A model generated the notes under the pieces. The model was given only the letters and a program-made list of their open reading frames with translations, searched no databases and was not told the origin of the DNA. From Dipteris shenzhenensis (taxonomy: Eukaryota; Polypodiophyta; Polypodiopsida; Gleicheniales), in NCBI GenBank assembly GCA_047967505.1, contig CM106539.1: a stretch of 64,000 bases of DNA. One strand, written 5' to 3'. This document shows, piece after piece, positions 11,554 to 23,529 of the stretch (positions are counted from its first letter, which is position 1; every line of letters starts with the position of its first letter). The translations under genes and the position numbers were made by a program.

Positions 11554-12862
11554 TTCTAATAAAGATTATACTTCATTTTTTGAGAGAAGTACGAGATGGT
11601 GACATGCACATACCATATTTATATTAGAAAAGTATTTAAAAAAACCCCCTCCCTTCTGTAAATGGCCCATCCTTTCCGTACTTTTGTTGCTCCCTTCCTT
11701 AGCATGCGCTCAATTTGAATTTGGTGCAGCCACACGGGGTGCCTCAATTGTTATTAGATGGGCTGTCATTTTCCCATGTTTTTACATCATATTTTATGAT
11801 CTATTCGTATGTTACTACAAGTTGTTTTACAAGACTTCACATGCCATTAGAGATCTCTGAGCTCATTATGGCACCATATGCAATGGTTAACCACATCTAA
11901 CACCCTCATGTTTTGGTGTTCAGATGAGTCACCTTTCATAGTGACAAAATCTTGGGAGCTAGTGCATGGGGTGGGCATAATGGGCATAAATGTTTCTACT
12001 CACTATCACCCTCTCATATGTCATCTCATTGCTGTCTGAACCTTTCTTGACATAGCTCCATTTTTAATTAATATGTCCCTTATGCGAACCGCATCCTAAT
12101 CTGTCGGAAACTGTGTGATCCACGTGACAAGCTGTACCCTTGTATATTACAGTTGAAAATTCTCACCTTCTTCCTTGAAATTGTGGAATTTATTGGCAAT
12201 GGCATCTATGATCAGTAACTGCACTGTAATCAAGTCTCTATTATGCACTATCCCTTATATGCACTGAAGTATATTTTTTCGAGTTCTTCCCTTATGGGGC
12301 AATGACTGCACTTGGAGCTGGATTGTAATATCTTTCATATCAAAGTAGATTTCAGTGTACAGGAAATGAGTGTACCTGGAGGAGTATAAATTAGTGATAA
12401 GACAGGTCCCAAAAGTAACATCCCAAAACAAATTAAGGGTCAATAGAAACTACAGGAATTAGTACGATGTGTAGTGTGAGGGAAAATATGGACATGTATT
12501 TCTACAGTGCACAAAGTGTGGGGATAACCTGTCAACAACCTGGTGCCAAATGCTCTTCATAACCTTTTTCAGCAGTATGGGGAATATCTGTTCCTTCTAT
12601 ATGGTAGGGTTAGATCCATCCATCCAATATTTGTCTTGCAGTGAAAGTTGAAACACAGCTTTAATATGACTGCATGTGACCTGTCATGGTGCTCTAGCCT
12701 GATAATGAACGTAAGTAGATCATTTTGTTTCATTTTTTCTTTGTAGGGTACCTAGCAGCAGGATGGTAATGATTGTCAGAGTAATTTTTATGGTGGAAAC
12801 TGGTTTTTACATGCCTTCCACGACTGAATGCTACTTTGATGGCCAATTTGTTGGGCAAACAG
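11554..12862. other. AT-rich non-coding, probably APC7 intron
   Basis: No frame or repeat is recognised. Its position immediately upstream of an APC7 exon with a 3' splice site makes an intron the simplest reading. Confidence 0.4.
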
Positions 12863-13470
12863 GCTCGGAAGTTTTATGAATCCGCATTGCGTCTTGAACC
12901 TGGATATCTTGAAGCTGTGCTGGCTCTTGTAGATCTACATGTTGTAGAAGGGAGAAATGGTGATGCCATTGCACTTATACAGAGGTATCTTAAGAAATGG
13001 GCCAATGACACACTTCACACCAAGCTTGCACAAATTCTTGCTGTCACTGGCAAGATTGGGGATTCTCTTTCACATTACCAGGTTGCCTTGAGGTACATCA
13101 ATGGTCCCTTTTGCTATGCAAGTTACTGCTCTCTTATTTAATTCAGAAATCAAATGAAACAGCTTCCTTAGTTGATTAATGGATCTCTTGTTGCAGCATC
13201 AATCCACAGAATGAAGCAGCAAAGAAGGGTCTAGATCGCCTTGAAAAGCAAATGAAGGTTATCTTATATCATTTTTGTATTATTTTCAATCATGTTTCTG
13301 GTACACATTTTGGAGCAGAATTCCACAAGACATTATTGTGCACCTATGGTAGCTTTTAGAACTAACGTCAGATCCTGCTACTTCCTTAGGGTGTGGATCC
13401 TGATGCCTTGGAGGAAGAAGAGCATGAAGGAGAGGATGTGGATGCTGATCAGCAAGAAGAGTTCTTGTAG
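12863..13470 (+). CDS. APC7: Anaphase-promoting complex subunit 7, last three exons
   Basis: Three exons with consensus borders encode the C-terminal 123 residues of plant APC7: 12863-13092 (acceptor AAACAG, donor AG/GTACAT), 13197-13257 (acceptor TTGTTGCAG) and 13390-13470 (acceptor CTTCCTTAG, stop TAG). Their lengths (230+61+81) keep one frame. They encode two to three TPR-like helical pairs (ARKFYESALRLEPGYLEAV, VVEGRNGDAIALIQRYLKKW, KIGDSLSHYQVALSINPQN), then GLDRLEKQMKGVDPDAL and an acidic tail ending in DADQQEEFL. APC7 is a scaffold TPR subunit of the APC/C ubiquitin ligase, which targets cyclins and securin in mitosis. No upstream exon is visible to the left, so the gene has either a very long intron or an isolated 3' fragment. 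The exons show no stop or frameshift. Confidence 0.9.
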
Positions 13471-13739
13471 GATTCAAATACAGTGCAAGATCTAAGCTTT
13501 GTATTGCATATAAAATATGAAATAGAGGAGTTCAATTCACATTGGATTCCTGAACATTGTAACATAGATGTGCCTTGGGGGCTGGTTTATATCATGGGTT
13601 TAAACGGTCATGCTTGGTAGGAATTGAGGTTGAGAGTATACATTGAATTATCCAAGTGAATTTTACTTAATTGAGGCAACAAGCAGTTTGAAAGAAGGCG
13701 GTACTTGTTCCCATTTTCCTGTTCTTTCATCTAAGGATT

Positions 13740-13840
13740 TTTTTTTTTTTGCAAAAAGAGACTTCTATTAAGTATTAAAGAAAAACCGTTAGAGCAAGCT
13801 CCATACGGGATACATCATGCAATGCACGAAAAGCTCCATA
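13740..13840 (-). mobile_element. LINE 3'-tail insertion with 21-bp target-site duplication
   Basis: The 21-bp sequence at 13719-13739 is repeated exactly at 13841-13861 (it starts CTGTTCTTTC and ends AAGGATT). Between them are 101 bp that open with a T run and on the minus strand end in CTCTTTTTGC plus poly(A). A poly(A) tail and a long target duplication are the signature of LINE-driven target-primed reverse transcription. The insert is a 5'-truncated tail, sitting about 270 bp downstream of the APC7 stop codon. Confidence 0.8.
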
Positions 13841-13861
13841 CTGTTCTTTCATCTAAGGATT

Positions 13862-14525
13862 CCGTTACAACCCATAATTTGTATGTACTGAAGGAATTCA
13901 TAGCTTATAATGCCGGCAAGTCTTTTCAATGAATTTCTAGAATTCAGTGTTTAGCAAGAATGTATGCCATCCACTTTAAGGCATGATCTGTCTTACATTT
14001 CTGTATAGGTAAGGCCAGTTGTGATTAAAGCAAGCTTTTGGGCAAGTGTACAGATTAGTTTCAACTTCAAGAGAGAATTGCATTCTCCAATTCTTTGTTT
14101 AGCAAGGTTTGCACCATCAACTTTTTCTATTTCCAATGTGTACATTCTTTTTCCCACTGTGTGATCTATCTTACGATTTTGTGGTGTGGAAGGGTTAGTT
14201 TTGTTTAAAGCAATTTTTTATATAGGTGCAAAAGATTGATGTGGTTAGTTTCGACTTACTGAGATGAGACAACCAAGTATAAATAAACCTACAAGAAAGG
14301 GAGAGCAAACACAGGTTGTGAGTAGGATGATGGGGTTTGTTGCTCGTTGTCTCCGCTTCTTAGCACAAAACATGCAAAGTAATTGGAAATCTTACCTAGA
14401 GGACAAAAGTCCACAAGGAGCAGAAGGTGTTGTAAATGAAGAGCAAAGTGGAAAGGCAGCGAGAATTGCAAAACTAGGCCATGTTGATACAAAGAGAGAC
14501 TTGGGAGCTTGAATTGTTTGAGAGG
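13862..14525. other. Non-coding, APC7 downstream flank
   Basis: AT-rich sequence. An 82-codon plus-strand frame (14264-14512) is not similar to anything I know, and I do not call it a gene. Confidence 0.35.
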
Positions 14526-14529
14526 AAAC

Positions 14530-15110
14530 TCTCAAAGTAGTCCGCTCCTCCTTGCCCTGCTCCCCCGCTCCCTCTACTGCGCTTCCTGCTCCCTCTACCC
14601 CTCTACCCGCTCCCTCTACCCCTCTCAGCCCGCTCCTCTACCCCCCTCAGCCCGCTCCTCCTCTACCCTGCTCCCCCGCTCCCTCTTCCCTACTCCCCCG
14701 CTCCCTCTACCTCGCTCCCCTCACCCCCGCCTCTACCCTTGCCCCCGCCTCTACCTCTCCCCCGCTCCCTCTACTCCGCTTCCCTCTCCCCCGCCTCTAC
14801 CCTTCCCTCCTCCTAGCGCTCCCTACCCCCGCCTCTACCCCCCGTCTCTACGTCCCTCTCCTCTACCTCCTTTCTCTCCCGCTCAGCTGCCCCCTCCCCT
14901 CTCAGCCCGCTTCCCCTTCCTCACTCCCCTGCTGACTCTACCCTGCTCCCTCCCCCTGCTTCTGCCTCAGTCCTCCTCCTACCCCGCTCCCTACCCCCAC
15001 CTTTTTTCCTTCTTCCTGTCTCCCCCCTCTTCCTTCTCCTGCAGCGTTTTTTGGAGCGCTCCCTACCCCCGCCTTTTTCCTTCTTCCCGTCTCCCGCAGC
15101 ATTTTCTGGA
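14530..15110 (+). repeat. CT/CCT-rich minisatellite-like tract
   Basis: Irregular repeats of 'CCCGCTCCCTCTACC' and variants make a C/T-rich stretch just 5' of a LINE ORF1. The long proline/serine/leucine frames through it are by-products of the composition. It may be the LINE's 5' UTR. Confidence 0.7.
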
Positions 15111-16804
15111 GCGGAAGGAGCCCCAAAAATGTCAGAGTCGGCCTCCTCACCTGGATGGGCGATGGATATTCCGTCAGCCTTTTTCCCTCTTCCTTCTCCC
15201 GCAGTGTTTTTTGGAGCGGAAGGAGCCCCAAAAATGTCAGAGTCGGCCTCCTCACCTCGATTGGCGATGGATATTCCGTCAGCCAATCCTACCCCACCTC
15301 CACCAGTCGTGAAAACTATTACTTTTTCTAAAGACGAGTTGCAAGAGCTCAAGAAGGACGTAGAGATTGAGTGCTTTGCCAGGTTGCTAGCACGCATCTT
15401 CGGTTCTCACCCTTCTAGATCCCAAGCCAGAGATTGGATGCTTGCGGCTCTCCCCCCAAACCTCACTCCACCATTGTTAGATGTTCGTCTTCTGGGACGA
15501 GGTTTTTTCCAGGTTGTTTTTGACACTCTAGAGTCTGCGAGCACCGTGCTCAAAGCTGAGTTTTTACACCTGGGACACAGGAAGATCTTCTTTGACGCCT
15601 TTGATATTGGTTTCGACCCAGTGGAGGCAGATAAGGAAATCTTTTCGCTCTTCATCAGATTTCCCGGGCTTCCCCAGGTTTACCATCGACTTCTTTCTGT
15701 TATTGGGGAGCATTTTGGCATGGTTGCTGAGATCCCACCGCTCCCTGGGTTTCCATTGACTATAGCAGAGGCAACCAAGGCTGATGGGGTACCTAGAGTT
15801 AGGGTCCTCTGTAAGGATCCTAACCTCACGATGGACCATGTTATGATCCAGCGTTCGGATGGTTCCTTTTTTCGCCAGAGAGTAGATATTACAGCAGGCA
15901 GGACCAGTGCAAGATATGCAAAACCATTGGGCACTTTGCCAGGGATTGCCCCAGGAAGAAGAAAAGGCCCAAGAAGCCCTCTAGTATAGCTACTGTCCCA
16001 CAGCCTCGACAGGGGGGTGGTACAAGTCCAGCACCTGCTCCTCGGCCTCGATAGGGAGGTGGTACAGGTCCAGCACCTACTCCTCAACCTCCGCATGGCG
16101 GTCCTCCTCAGGATGGTGGTGGTACAGGTCCAGCACCTGCTCCTCGGCCTCGACAGGGCGATGGTACAGGTCCAACGCCTGCTCCTCGACCTTCACATGG
16201 TGGTTCTCCTCAGGATGGTGGTTTAGCTCTTACTCGCCAGAGTGCTCCTCCACTAAGCACTCCTTTGATACCGTCACCTTCTATCTCAATTGCCTCACGA
16301 CCTTCTACCTCAGGGACACCCGACGCATTCCAGTGGGTTTCGGTTCGTGTGCAGATCCCTCCTGCTTCACCTCGGGTTGTCCCTCCAGTCTCACCTCGCA
16401 CAGTCCGAGACGCTGAAGCTTCGACCTCCTCCCTGGTTGCAGCTTCTTCCCTAGAACCAGCGGTGCCAGACACTCTCCTTGAGGCAGTAGAGGTCTCCGC
16501 GGCTGGGCAGACACAGGATCGGGAGCAGCAGTCCTCACTTCCTCCCTTGGATAGGGGGAAGGGGATGGTTTACACTATTGATCCTCTTCCCTCAGAAGGG
16601 ATCCTTTGCACTCCGGTGTCTGGCTTTATTCACAGGAACTCATTTTCAACCCTGGCAGATGCTTTAGATTTCCCAGAGGAGGAGTTTGTGCCCTCTACTT
16701 TTGGTGAGCCAGTGATTGGGTTTCTTGTTGACAGGGCTTCTTCAGGTGGCAGGGTTCTTTCCCATGTTGATTTTTCGCCACTTGGTTCCATTCCTCGCTC
16801 CTAG
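15104..16804 (+). pseudogene. Plant LINE ORF1 (DUF4283 Gag-like, zinc knuckle, Pro/Gly repeats)
   Basis: A first frame to 15987 contains a 100-bp sequence repeated in tandem (15103-15300, GAPKMSESASSP twice) and then a DUF4283-type domain (KEIFSLFIRFPGLP and following). At about 15890-15905 the frame shifts by one base, and the second frame reads CKICKTIGHFARDCPRKKK, a perfect CX2CX4HX4C zinc knuckle. Next come Gly-Thr-Gly-Pro-Ala-Pro repeats (about 16015-16225, a minisatellite in DNA) and a Ser/Pro-rich tail. Plant LINE ORF1 binds element RNA. An in-frame TAG interrupts the repeat region. The endonuclease of the same element follows at 16885. Confidence 0.82.
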
Positions 16805-16884
16805 AGCAGGAGGTCTTCCCTTGTTGAGGAATTTGTTTCCGCCACTAGGTCGGGTAAGGTGTTCCACTCTACATCCTCTCATCG

Positions 16885-17640
16885 ATGAGGATTATTAGTT
16901 GGAACACAGAGGATCTAGGTGGCATCCCACATCGCCGCCGTAGACAGCTGATCCAGGATCAGCTTCATTCAGGTGTTACTGGGGGTTCCATTGATATCTT
17001 ATTTATTTAGGAGGACAAACAGGATTCTAGAGATTGTGCCAAGTTAGGCAAGTTGCTTTCTGGCCATACTTTTTGGTCGCTTGCCTTGGGCACCAAGGGG
17101 GACACTTCTATTTTAGTTTCGCAGTCGGTTCTCCCCTTAGTTGTTGGACATGGAGTCATTATTTCCTCTAAAGCTCAGTGGATTATTCTCTTGATTGGAG
17201 GGCGTAAGGTTGGTTTCCTTAACCTGTATGCCTCCAACATTAGATGGGAACGTGTCATTATGTGGAAGGATTTGGCCCCCATTGCGGATTCATGGGTGAT
17301 TGGAGGTGACTTTAACATGGTTGAGTTACCGTCATACAAAAAAGGGGTAGAGAGGGAGGACTTTGGACATGGAATCCACACGTCGCGCTACTCTTTGGCC
17401 GTATATCAGACCACCGGTTGGTCTACTAGCTATTTGGGGAGCTCGCAATAAGATAGTCTTTGAGGGTTCCGTTCAATGTTCGGAGCCTCTCTGTGATTTT
17501 GGGTCTGCTAGAACTCTTCTTTTGGATATGAGCTCGGTCGTTAAGGCCTCAAATAATTGGTTTAGCCTACATCTTCTTGATGTAGGGAAGTCAATATCAT
17601 GCATGGTAGCGTAGGCCACAAGAATTGTGCCCCTTAAGAG
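16885..17640 (+). pseudogene. LINE endonuclease joined to element tail by internal deletion
   Basis: Starting MRIISWNTEDLGG, the frame has the EEP-type endonuclease core: ISWNT, a broken IDILFI*ED strand (TAG at ~17008), LNLYASNIRWER and VIGGDFNMVE. After ~17380 the frame jumps to IWGARNKIVFEG, the far C-terminal tail of plant LINE ORF2. The rest of the nuclease, all of RT and zf-RVT are gone, so about 3 kb was deleted or skipped. Transcript-end-like sequence follows to ~17700. Confidence 0.8.
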
Positions 17641-18525
17641 TGGCCAATTTTAATAATAAGGGCCTCTTTTTATTAGGTCTGACCAACCCTTAAGATAAGC
17701 CATCAGTTTTTGAAAAAAGCATTGCCTCACTTCTCGGCCACGTCTCCTAAGCTACAAGAAAAACACTTTGTGAAAAGGGGTATATTCAGGTGGAGTGTTT
17801 TGTGCATGGCTTTAAGATTTTCACAAACATGTGGATCGATTCCTTATAGCCTCAATAGCATTCAAGTTGTAATATCCATTATACATGCAATTCACAATGT
17901 ATGTGCAACAAAAAGTCATGTACCAACCAATTTTGAGAACACAAATAAGTGTCCATAAAGAAACTATAGAATACTCTTAGCGTATGATTGGAAGAGTTTT
18001 ATTTGACCTTCCTACAAAAGAATGGGGATGCTCTAAAAGGTCATAGCGATCCTTATTACTTTTGCTTTTTTTCTTAAATGAGTAAGTACTATTGTTTTGA
18101 TATAAAATGAAAACTTGAAGCTCTTTAGATCTTTTAACTTCAATTCCAAGTAAGAAAATGCATCCAAAAGGGACTCATAGAAGAATCCACTAATATATCT
18201 TAAGTGAAATAGAACATTTGCAATCTTTTACTACATACAAAGAGGAAATGATGTTGAAATAGCTATCTTGGCAGGAAGGAAGGCAATGCAATGAAAAGAC
18301 ACGAATCAATATAATAAATTGACAAAATACTAAAAGATAATGATGAGGCCAAATACACTTTCTTTACACCAAATTTTTGCTAATAACTATGCCAGTATAG
18401 CAGACAGACTTTGAAATGGAATTTGAATTGTGCTACACGTCCATTTTGTAGGCTAGCATGTAGAGAAAAGAGAGAATTCATGCTCGAGCAAGTGCTTCTG
18501 ATACCAATCTTCTCTCCTCGCAGTT
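17641..18525. other. AT-rich spacer, nothing recognised
   Basis: Short frames only. It may be the interior of the CACTA element whose coding end starts at 18530. Confidence 0.35.
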
Positions 18526-18529
18526 AGAT

Positions 18530-19275
18530 TATTGTGGGACCATGCGTGATGTCTATGAAGTTGATTTTAGAAGATTTAGTGTTTTCATTCTTAATGTCAA
18601 ATGGTTTAGAACTATCTACAATGGTCCCAATGCTACAGTCAGGAGAGACAGATGTGGTGTCTTTGCCATTGACTCTACCAGACCCTGGATCGATGAAAGT
18701 GATATCTTTGTTCTTCCAGAGCATTGAGAATAGGTACACACTAGTGAATTAATTAAAAGCTAATATCTTTGTTTTCAAACAAATATTAGTAGATTGTCAT
18801 ATATATTTTTTTAAATACTTGAGCATAAATGAATATAATTGGCTAGCACCTATTTTGGATCTTCAACGTAGGTGGACTTTCATCCGGATCGTTTGGATCC
18901 AAGATGGTGGTGCGTGTTCCAAGTTGCTCCTCAAAGAAAACATATTTTTGAATATAGGAATGTGGATACGAAGATGCCGGCAGAAGATCCAAATAATGAT
19001 GCCGATGGATCTAGGGAAGAGGATGAAGATGACGATATGGGCCACGGAGAAGGTGACAATAATGACACTGTAATGGAGGAAGGTGGAGATCATGACTTTG
19101 GGAAAGAAGAGGGAAAATAGAGGCCAGAACTAGAGGATCAAGTCTTAGGTAGACATACAATTAAGGATGATAATGTAGGTGATCAATTGTATGTAAACCT
19201 TGAGATAGACATATTTGGCACGCAAGACTTGGCTCAAAATGAAGCCGTCGATGTAAATGCTACTAATTCATAGTT
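18530..19275 (+). pseudogene. CACTA transposon DUF4216-type C-terminal region
   Basis: Two exon-like parts. 18530-18730 reads MRDVYEVDFRRFSVFILNVK and DESDIFVLPEH, ending in two stops and a GT donor (18732). 18869-19275, after a TAG acceptor, reads VDFHPDRLDPRWWCVFQVAP followed by an Asp/Glu-rich tail. The order and spacing match DUF4216 at the end of En/Spm (CACTA) transposases, where a D-I-Y/V-E-L-D-Y strand is followed by ...PL..W.VVL.V.P. The DNA from 19500 to 19748 is the transposon's end. Confidence 0.65.
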
Positions 19276-19489
19276 TTGACATCGACAAGACTTCTTATGT
19301 ATAATTTGGCCCTCACATTTTTATAGTGACATTTTGTACATTCATTTGTATGTTAATTAAGTTCACTAAATATCAATATATGAGTGTTTTGATCTCAATT
19401 TTGGTGTACATACTCTTATATTTTTTATCTTTCAAATGACCAAACTTGTGGTCCAAAATTATTTTGGGACCCTTGGAAAACGTTTTGTA

Positions 19490-19748
19490 AAAACATCGGT
19501 ATGGAAAAATGTACCCAGGCATTGATGCAAGGGTTGGTGTTAGGTGGTATGGTAGTCAATATATATGTCGGTATAGGGGTCGGTTTATACCGATCCCTAT
19601 ACCAACAGACATATGGGCGACCATACCGATGGCTATTTTGATATCTACATCGACACCTTCCCCACCTGCCAACCATACTGATGATCTTTGTGCCCGCACC
19701 CATGAAGCATCAAAAGATAGCATCAAAAAGAGGCCTGTTTCTTGTAGT
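19490..19748 (+). mobile_element. 3' end of a CACTA element: subterminal repeats and TIR
   Basis: Many short 'ACCGAT/ATCGGT' repeats in both orientations occur at 19490-19680, and the block ends in TTTCTTGTAGTG (19737-19748), which reverse-complements to CACTACAAGAAA, the canonical CACTA terminal repeat. The DUF4216 remnant just upstream in the right orientation supports this. The opposite end was not found. Confidence 0.75.
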
Positions 19749-19759
19749 GTTCCACTCAC

Positions 19760-20180
19760 CAGTGAAGGAAAATATCAAGTCATCACAGGTAACCACACTT
19801 CCATAAATCTTATGTTTTAAAATGCCTTCATGCACCTCAAATTACTTTTCTCTATTGTACTTTATAGCTCTTGAAAGCACTCCATTGTGTTGGAAAAGCA
19901 CTTTTAAGTCCTCACATAACTTGGAAGTGCTTCCAACAAAATGTGTGGTATTTGATACACTTGAAAATTCTTTCCAACACATACAAAATATTTTAAGTGT
20001 CATTAGGAAAAGACAAAGCTCATTTTGGGGCCTTTTAAATTAGACAAAAAATAGAGATCTTCCAATGAGAGAGAGGCCGACGTTACGTTAAAAGTGCTTT
20101 TTTTTTCAAACAAATAGACTTTATCTCTCTAGATTTTGAAGTTCCCGCACTTGTTTTCTAGTGTGTCATAAATGCTATAC
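19760..20180. other. Spacer with scattered AAGTGCTT-type motifs
   Basis: No gene. 'GAAAGCACT', 'AAAGCACTTTTAAGT' and similar words link it to the degenerate repeat at 20860-21400. Confidence 0.4.
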
Positions 20181-20189
20181 CAAATCCCA

Positions 20190-20700
20190 AAACAGATAAA
20201 CTAACATTTTGAAGTTCCCACTCAAGAAGATTTTAGTGTGTCAGAAATGTCTTCTAGGAGAGGTCAAAATGACCAAAACAGGCCCCTGACAGAAATGTGC
20301 TTAAGAAAGAGATTTGGGCACTTGGCCCAAGGCCAACTGCCCCAAATCGCTCTCTTAAGCACATTCCTGTTAGGTGACCAAAACAGGCCCCTGACAGAAA
20401 TGTGCTTAAGAAAGAGATTTGGGCACTTGGCCCAAGGCCAACTGCCCCAAATCGCTCTCTTAAGCACATTCCTGTTAGGTGCCTGTTTTGATCATTCTGG
20501 CCCTTTGAGAGGCCAAATTTAGTGATTTAAATGTCATTTTGGGGGTTTTCTCTTGCTCTAGACACAATGATGATGCCAAAACCACCAAATTCCACACCAA
20601 AATAGTAAAAAACCATTTGGGTCCTTGGACATAACATTTATGATATAGTAAAAAATGCTCGAGCGAGAACTTCAAAATGTCAGTTTATCTGTTTTGCAAT
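20190..20700. repeat. Foldback element holding two identical 105-bp hairpin units
   Basis: Outer arms: 20190-20225 and 20665-20700 are near inverted copies (AAAACAGATAAACT... against its complement). Inside, 20271-20375 and 20376-20480 are two identical 105-bp units. Each unit is itself an imperfect hairpin: its first ~40 bases (...AGAAATGTGCTTAAGA...) pair with its last ~40. A third inverted pair flanks the units (AGGTCAAAATGACC / GGCCAGAATGATC complement). Nested inverted repeats with no coding capacity suggest a foldback MITE. Confidence 0.85.
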
Positions 20701-20859
20701 TCATATCTCCAATTTAATGCTCAACCGTATAAATTTGTGATTCTCACTCTAGAAATTTTTAATTTTGAGCCAAGAAAATTAAAAGATCATGAATTTCTTA
20801 CAGGTCCCCAAAATGAGCTCTGATTTGTCCTAATGTGGAAATCACACTCAAGAAGGAGA

Positions 20860-21400
20860 AAGGGGTGGCACGCACTTGAAAGTTCTTTTAGCCACTTAAA
20901 AGTGCTTTCATGCACCTCAAAGTGCTTGGAAGGGATTCTAGTCACCTTAAAGTCCTTTCAAACATCTGAAAGTACTTTATCTTTGTTGATTTTTATAGAA
21001 CTTGAAAGCACTTAAATGTGATGGTAAGCATGTTTTAAAGCTTAAAATCATTCAAATTTCTTTTGATCCACTTTTGGGCACTTGATTAATTTCCAATCAC
21101 TTGAAAGTGCCTTTTCAATGTGCTAGAAGACACATTAATGCACTTAAAAGTACTTGAAAGTGCTTCAAAGTATTAGAAAGTCTTGGAATTTACTTTAATA
21201 ACGTGCTTAAAAGTACTTGACTGTGCTTCAAAATACTTGAACGTGCTTCAAATTACTTGAAAGTCTTAGAAAGTACTTTAACATCCTTATAAGTTACTAA
21301 AAGTGCTTTAAAATACTTGAAAGTGCTTCAAAGTCCTAGAAAGAACTAAGTACTTGAAAGTTCTTCAATCCACTTTGAAAGAACTTCAAAGACTAGATCA
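20860..21400. repeat. Degenerate tandem repeat of AAGTRCTT-type words
   Basis: Words such as CTTGAAAGTGCTTCAAAGTACTTGAAAG recur at 10-25 bp steps with frequent variation. AAGTACTT is its own reverse complement, so the array is rich in small palindromes. A relative lies at 23530-24220. Confidence 0.7.
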
Positions 21401-23525
21401 AGTTTCATTAGCACTTTGCTTGATTTTCTTAGCAGCTCGTTCTCTTTGATCATTTCTTCTATCTAATATGCCCATGCAAAAAAAATATGAAGCTGCTATG
21501 ACTACAGTTGTATATCTGGAGAGACAATGCCTATTTATAGAGGCATTACTACAACAACTCAAGCTTGGTGACATGTTCCATATAGAGCCCATGCCCCATA
21601 CTCTGTATGGACTCAACAAAATTAGTTTTTTGTGGGGAATGTGTTGCTTGTGGCTTCAGCATTTGAGGGTGAGGATGTGGTTAGTGTCGACATGCTTGCA
21701 TGAAGACACCAATACTAGTGCAAGTAAATCCACATTAACATCTGTGAAGCCTAGCTACAATCAAAGAGTCCTAGAGCTTGCTTGTAGCCCAACCATCAAT
21801 TTTTTGTCACTATATTTTGGGAGACAATCCTATAGAGGAGTTTTCATTTAATGTACAAGAAGACAATGGAGTTGATGGGTAGCCGGCATAACCAAGAAGG
21901 TAGCGGAGAAGACTACTAAGGAGGAGACTAGTCATTTGGATGATGCAATAGAAGTTAGTGGGGGAGGGGAAGAGAATACAATAGAGAGTGCTACCAAGGA
22001 GGTAGAGGAGAAGATTACTAGGGAGTAGCCCCCCATTTGGATAACACAGTAGAAGCCATTGTGGAGCTGATTTGAAAATGGTTAGTGGTCAGCTCCAGCT
22101 CCTCTGAAGTAGAAGTGAAGACCCTTTAGCAATTGGCAGCCAAGTTTTCAAAGAAGAGAGCAAGAAGGAAAAAAAAACAATGGTGAAGCTAGTATGTCGT
22201 GTTATCTTGTCTTGAAACTTTGTGGACATATATGCATAAGACAAGGATTTATGAATTTTTTTTAATGCAAGTGGGCAACATAAGAAAGAAAAAGTAGATG
22301 TTACGGATCAAGGATGTCACCCACAATAGGTAGGAGCATGGAGTTCAATACATGTCAAGAAGGGAGGAAAATGTTGCCCCTTCCTTCCTAAAATTACTAC
22401 TCCCATACCATTTACCAAGCCTAGAGCTTGCAAAAAGCTTTAGAAATGTAACATCCCCCAATGCACCTTCCATATTTTGAAGGGAGGATGTGAAAAGCAT
22501 TCACACCACATACATCACTTTGACCATGTAAAAAATTTTAGAAATGTAGTAGATCCTCCAATGCACTTGTATCCGGCAAAGTCGCAATGTTGTAATCTTG
22601 ACTTTGGAATGGCAAATTTTTGTCAACTTTGTGCATCTTCCTATGCTCTGTAATAAAATTATATTTTTTATAATAATGAAGTACATTACAAAGCATGTTT
22701 ATTTGCTAATATGGTTCACTTATATATACATATGCGGATGTGTTTGTTTGGAGCACTATAAAGATTACCAATGTCGAACATAAGATGAAGGAATTATTTG
22801 CAAGTCTTAGAGAAAAAGGTTCATTTGGCTAGGTGGATGGCACAAGAAAGTGTTCTGGTTGCTAATTTCAAATTTCCATCAAGGAAACCCGTATTTTTTC
22901 AAAGTTGTACCTACATTTCAATGGCACCAACACCTTGTCGGTGGATAATTCTATGTACAAGTGTAGTGAGAATCCCCCTGGCACTGTATGTAATAGTCCC
23001 AAGGATGAAGGAACATACTCCTATAGAGCTAATGGGTTTCATGATGAATGACTTCAAGCCATGGTTGCATAAGTGGCTACTATCAAATCGATCGAGGGTA
23101 ATGGGCACTAATAGGGTAATAAGCCCATTCAATGTGCCCACATGAGCTATCAGTTGGTACAGGAGTCTCTACTCCAAGGAGGAAGAATTTTACCTTTTAA
23201 TCAATTGTTAAACATGAAAAAGAACATGGAAAGGTTAGTCATAGGAAAACAGGAGGTGAGAGGGAATTTATGTACCCCTCCTTATACCTTTTTGTACATG
23301 TTGCCTTGACAATGTAAAAATGGGGAAATTTATGCACCCATCCTTATACATTTTTGTATATGTTTCCTTAACAATGCAAACATGGGGAAGTTTATGCACA
23401 CCTCCTTATAATGTAAATTACAAATTTTTGCTAAAATAAATGCAAGAAGTTGCTGACATTAATGTCCTTTAAGGTGTAAACTACTTGGTCACCATGTTTT
23501 CTCATGCACAGTTTGCCCCTAAGAA
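21401..23525. other. AT-rich spacer with two unrecognised frames
   Basis: Frames 21468-21851 (127 codons) and 22798-23145 (115 codons), both plus, are the longest. Neither has a recognisable domain, and both lack nearby splice or promoter features I can defend. At 23260-23420 an approximately 65-bp phrase (GGGAA(A/G)TTTATGCACC...TTTTTGTA) recurs three times. Confidence 0.35.
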
Positions 23526-23529
23526 GTGC

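Noticed and set aside
14509-15312. Long Pro/Ser/Leu frame
   Set aside because: Product of the CT-rich minisatellite; only the part after ~15104 is LINE ORF1.
20271-20480. CRISPR-like direct repeat
   Set aside because: Two adjacent 105-bp copies with no spacers, each a hairpin; a foldback duplication in a plant genome.
21468-21851. 127-codon plus frame as a gene
   Set aside because: No domain, signal, splice site or homologous wording elsewhere in the window; kept only as a note in the spacer.
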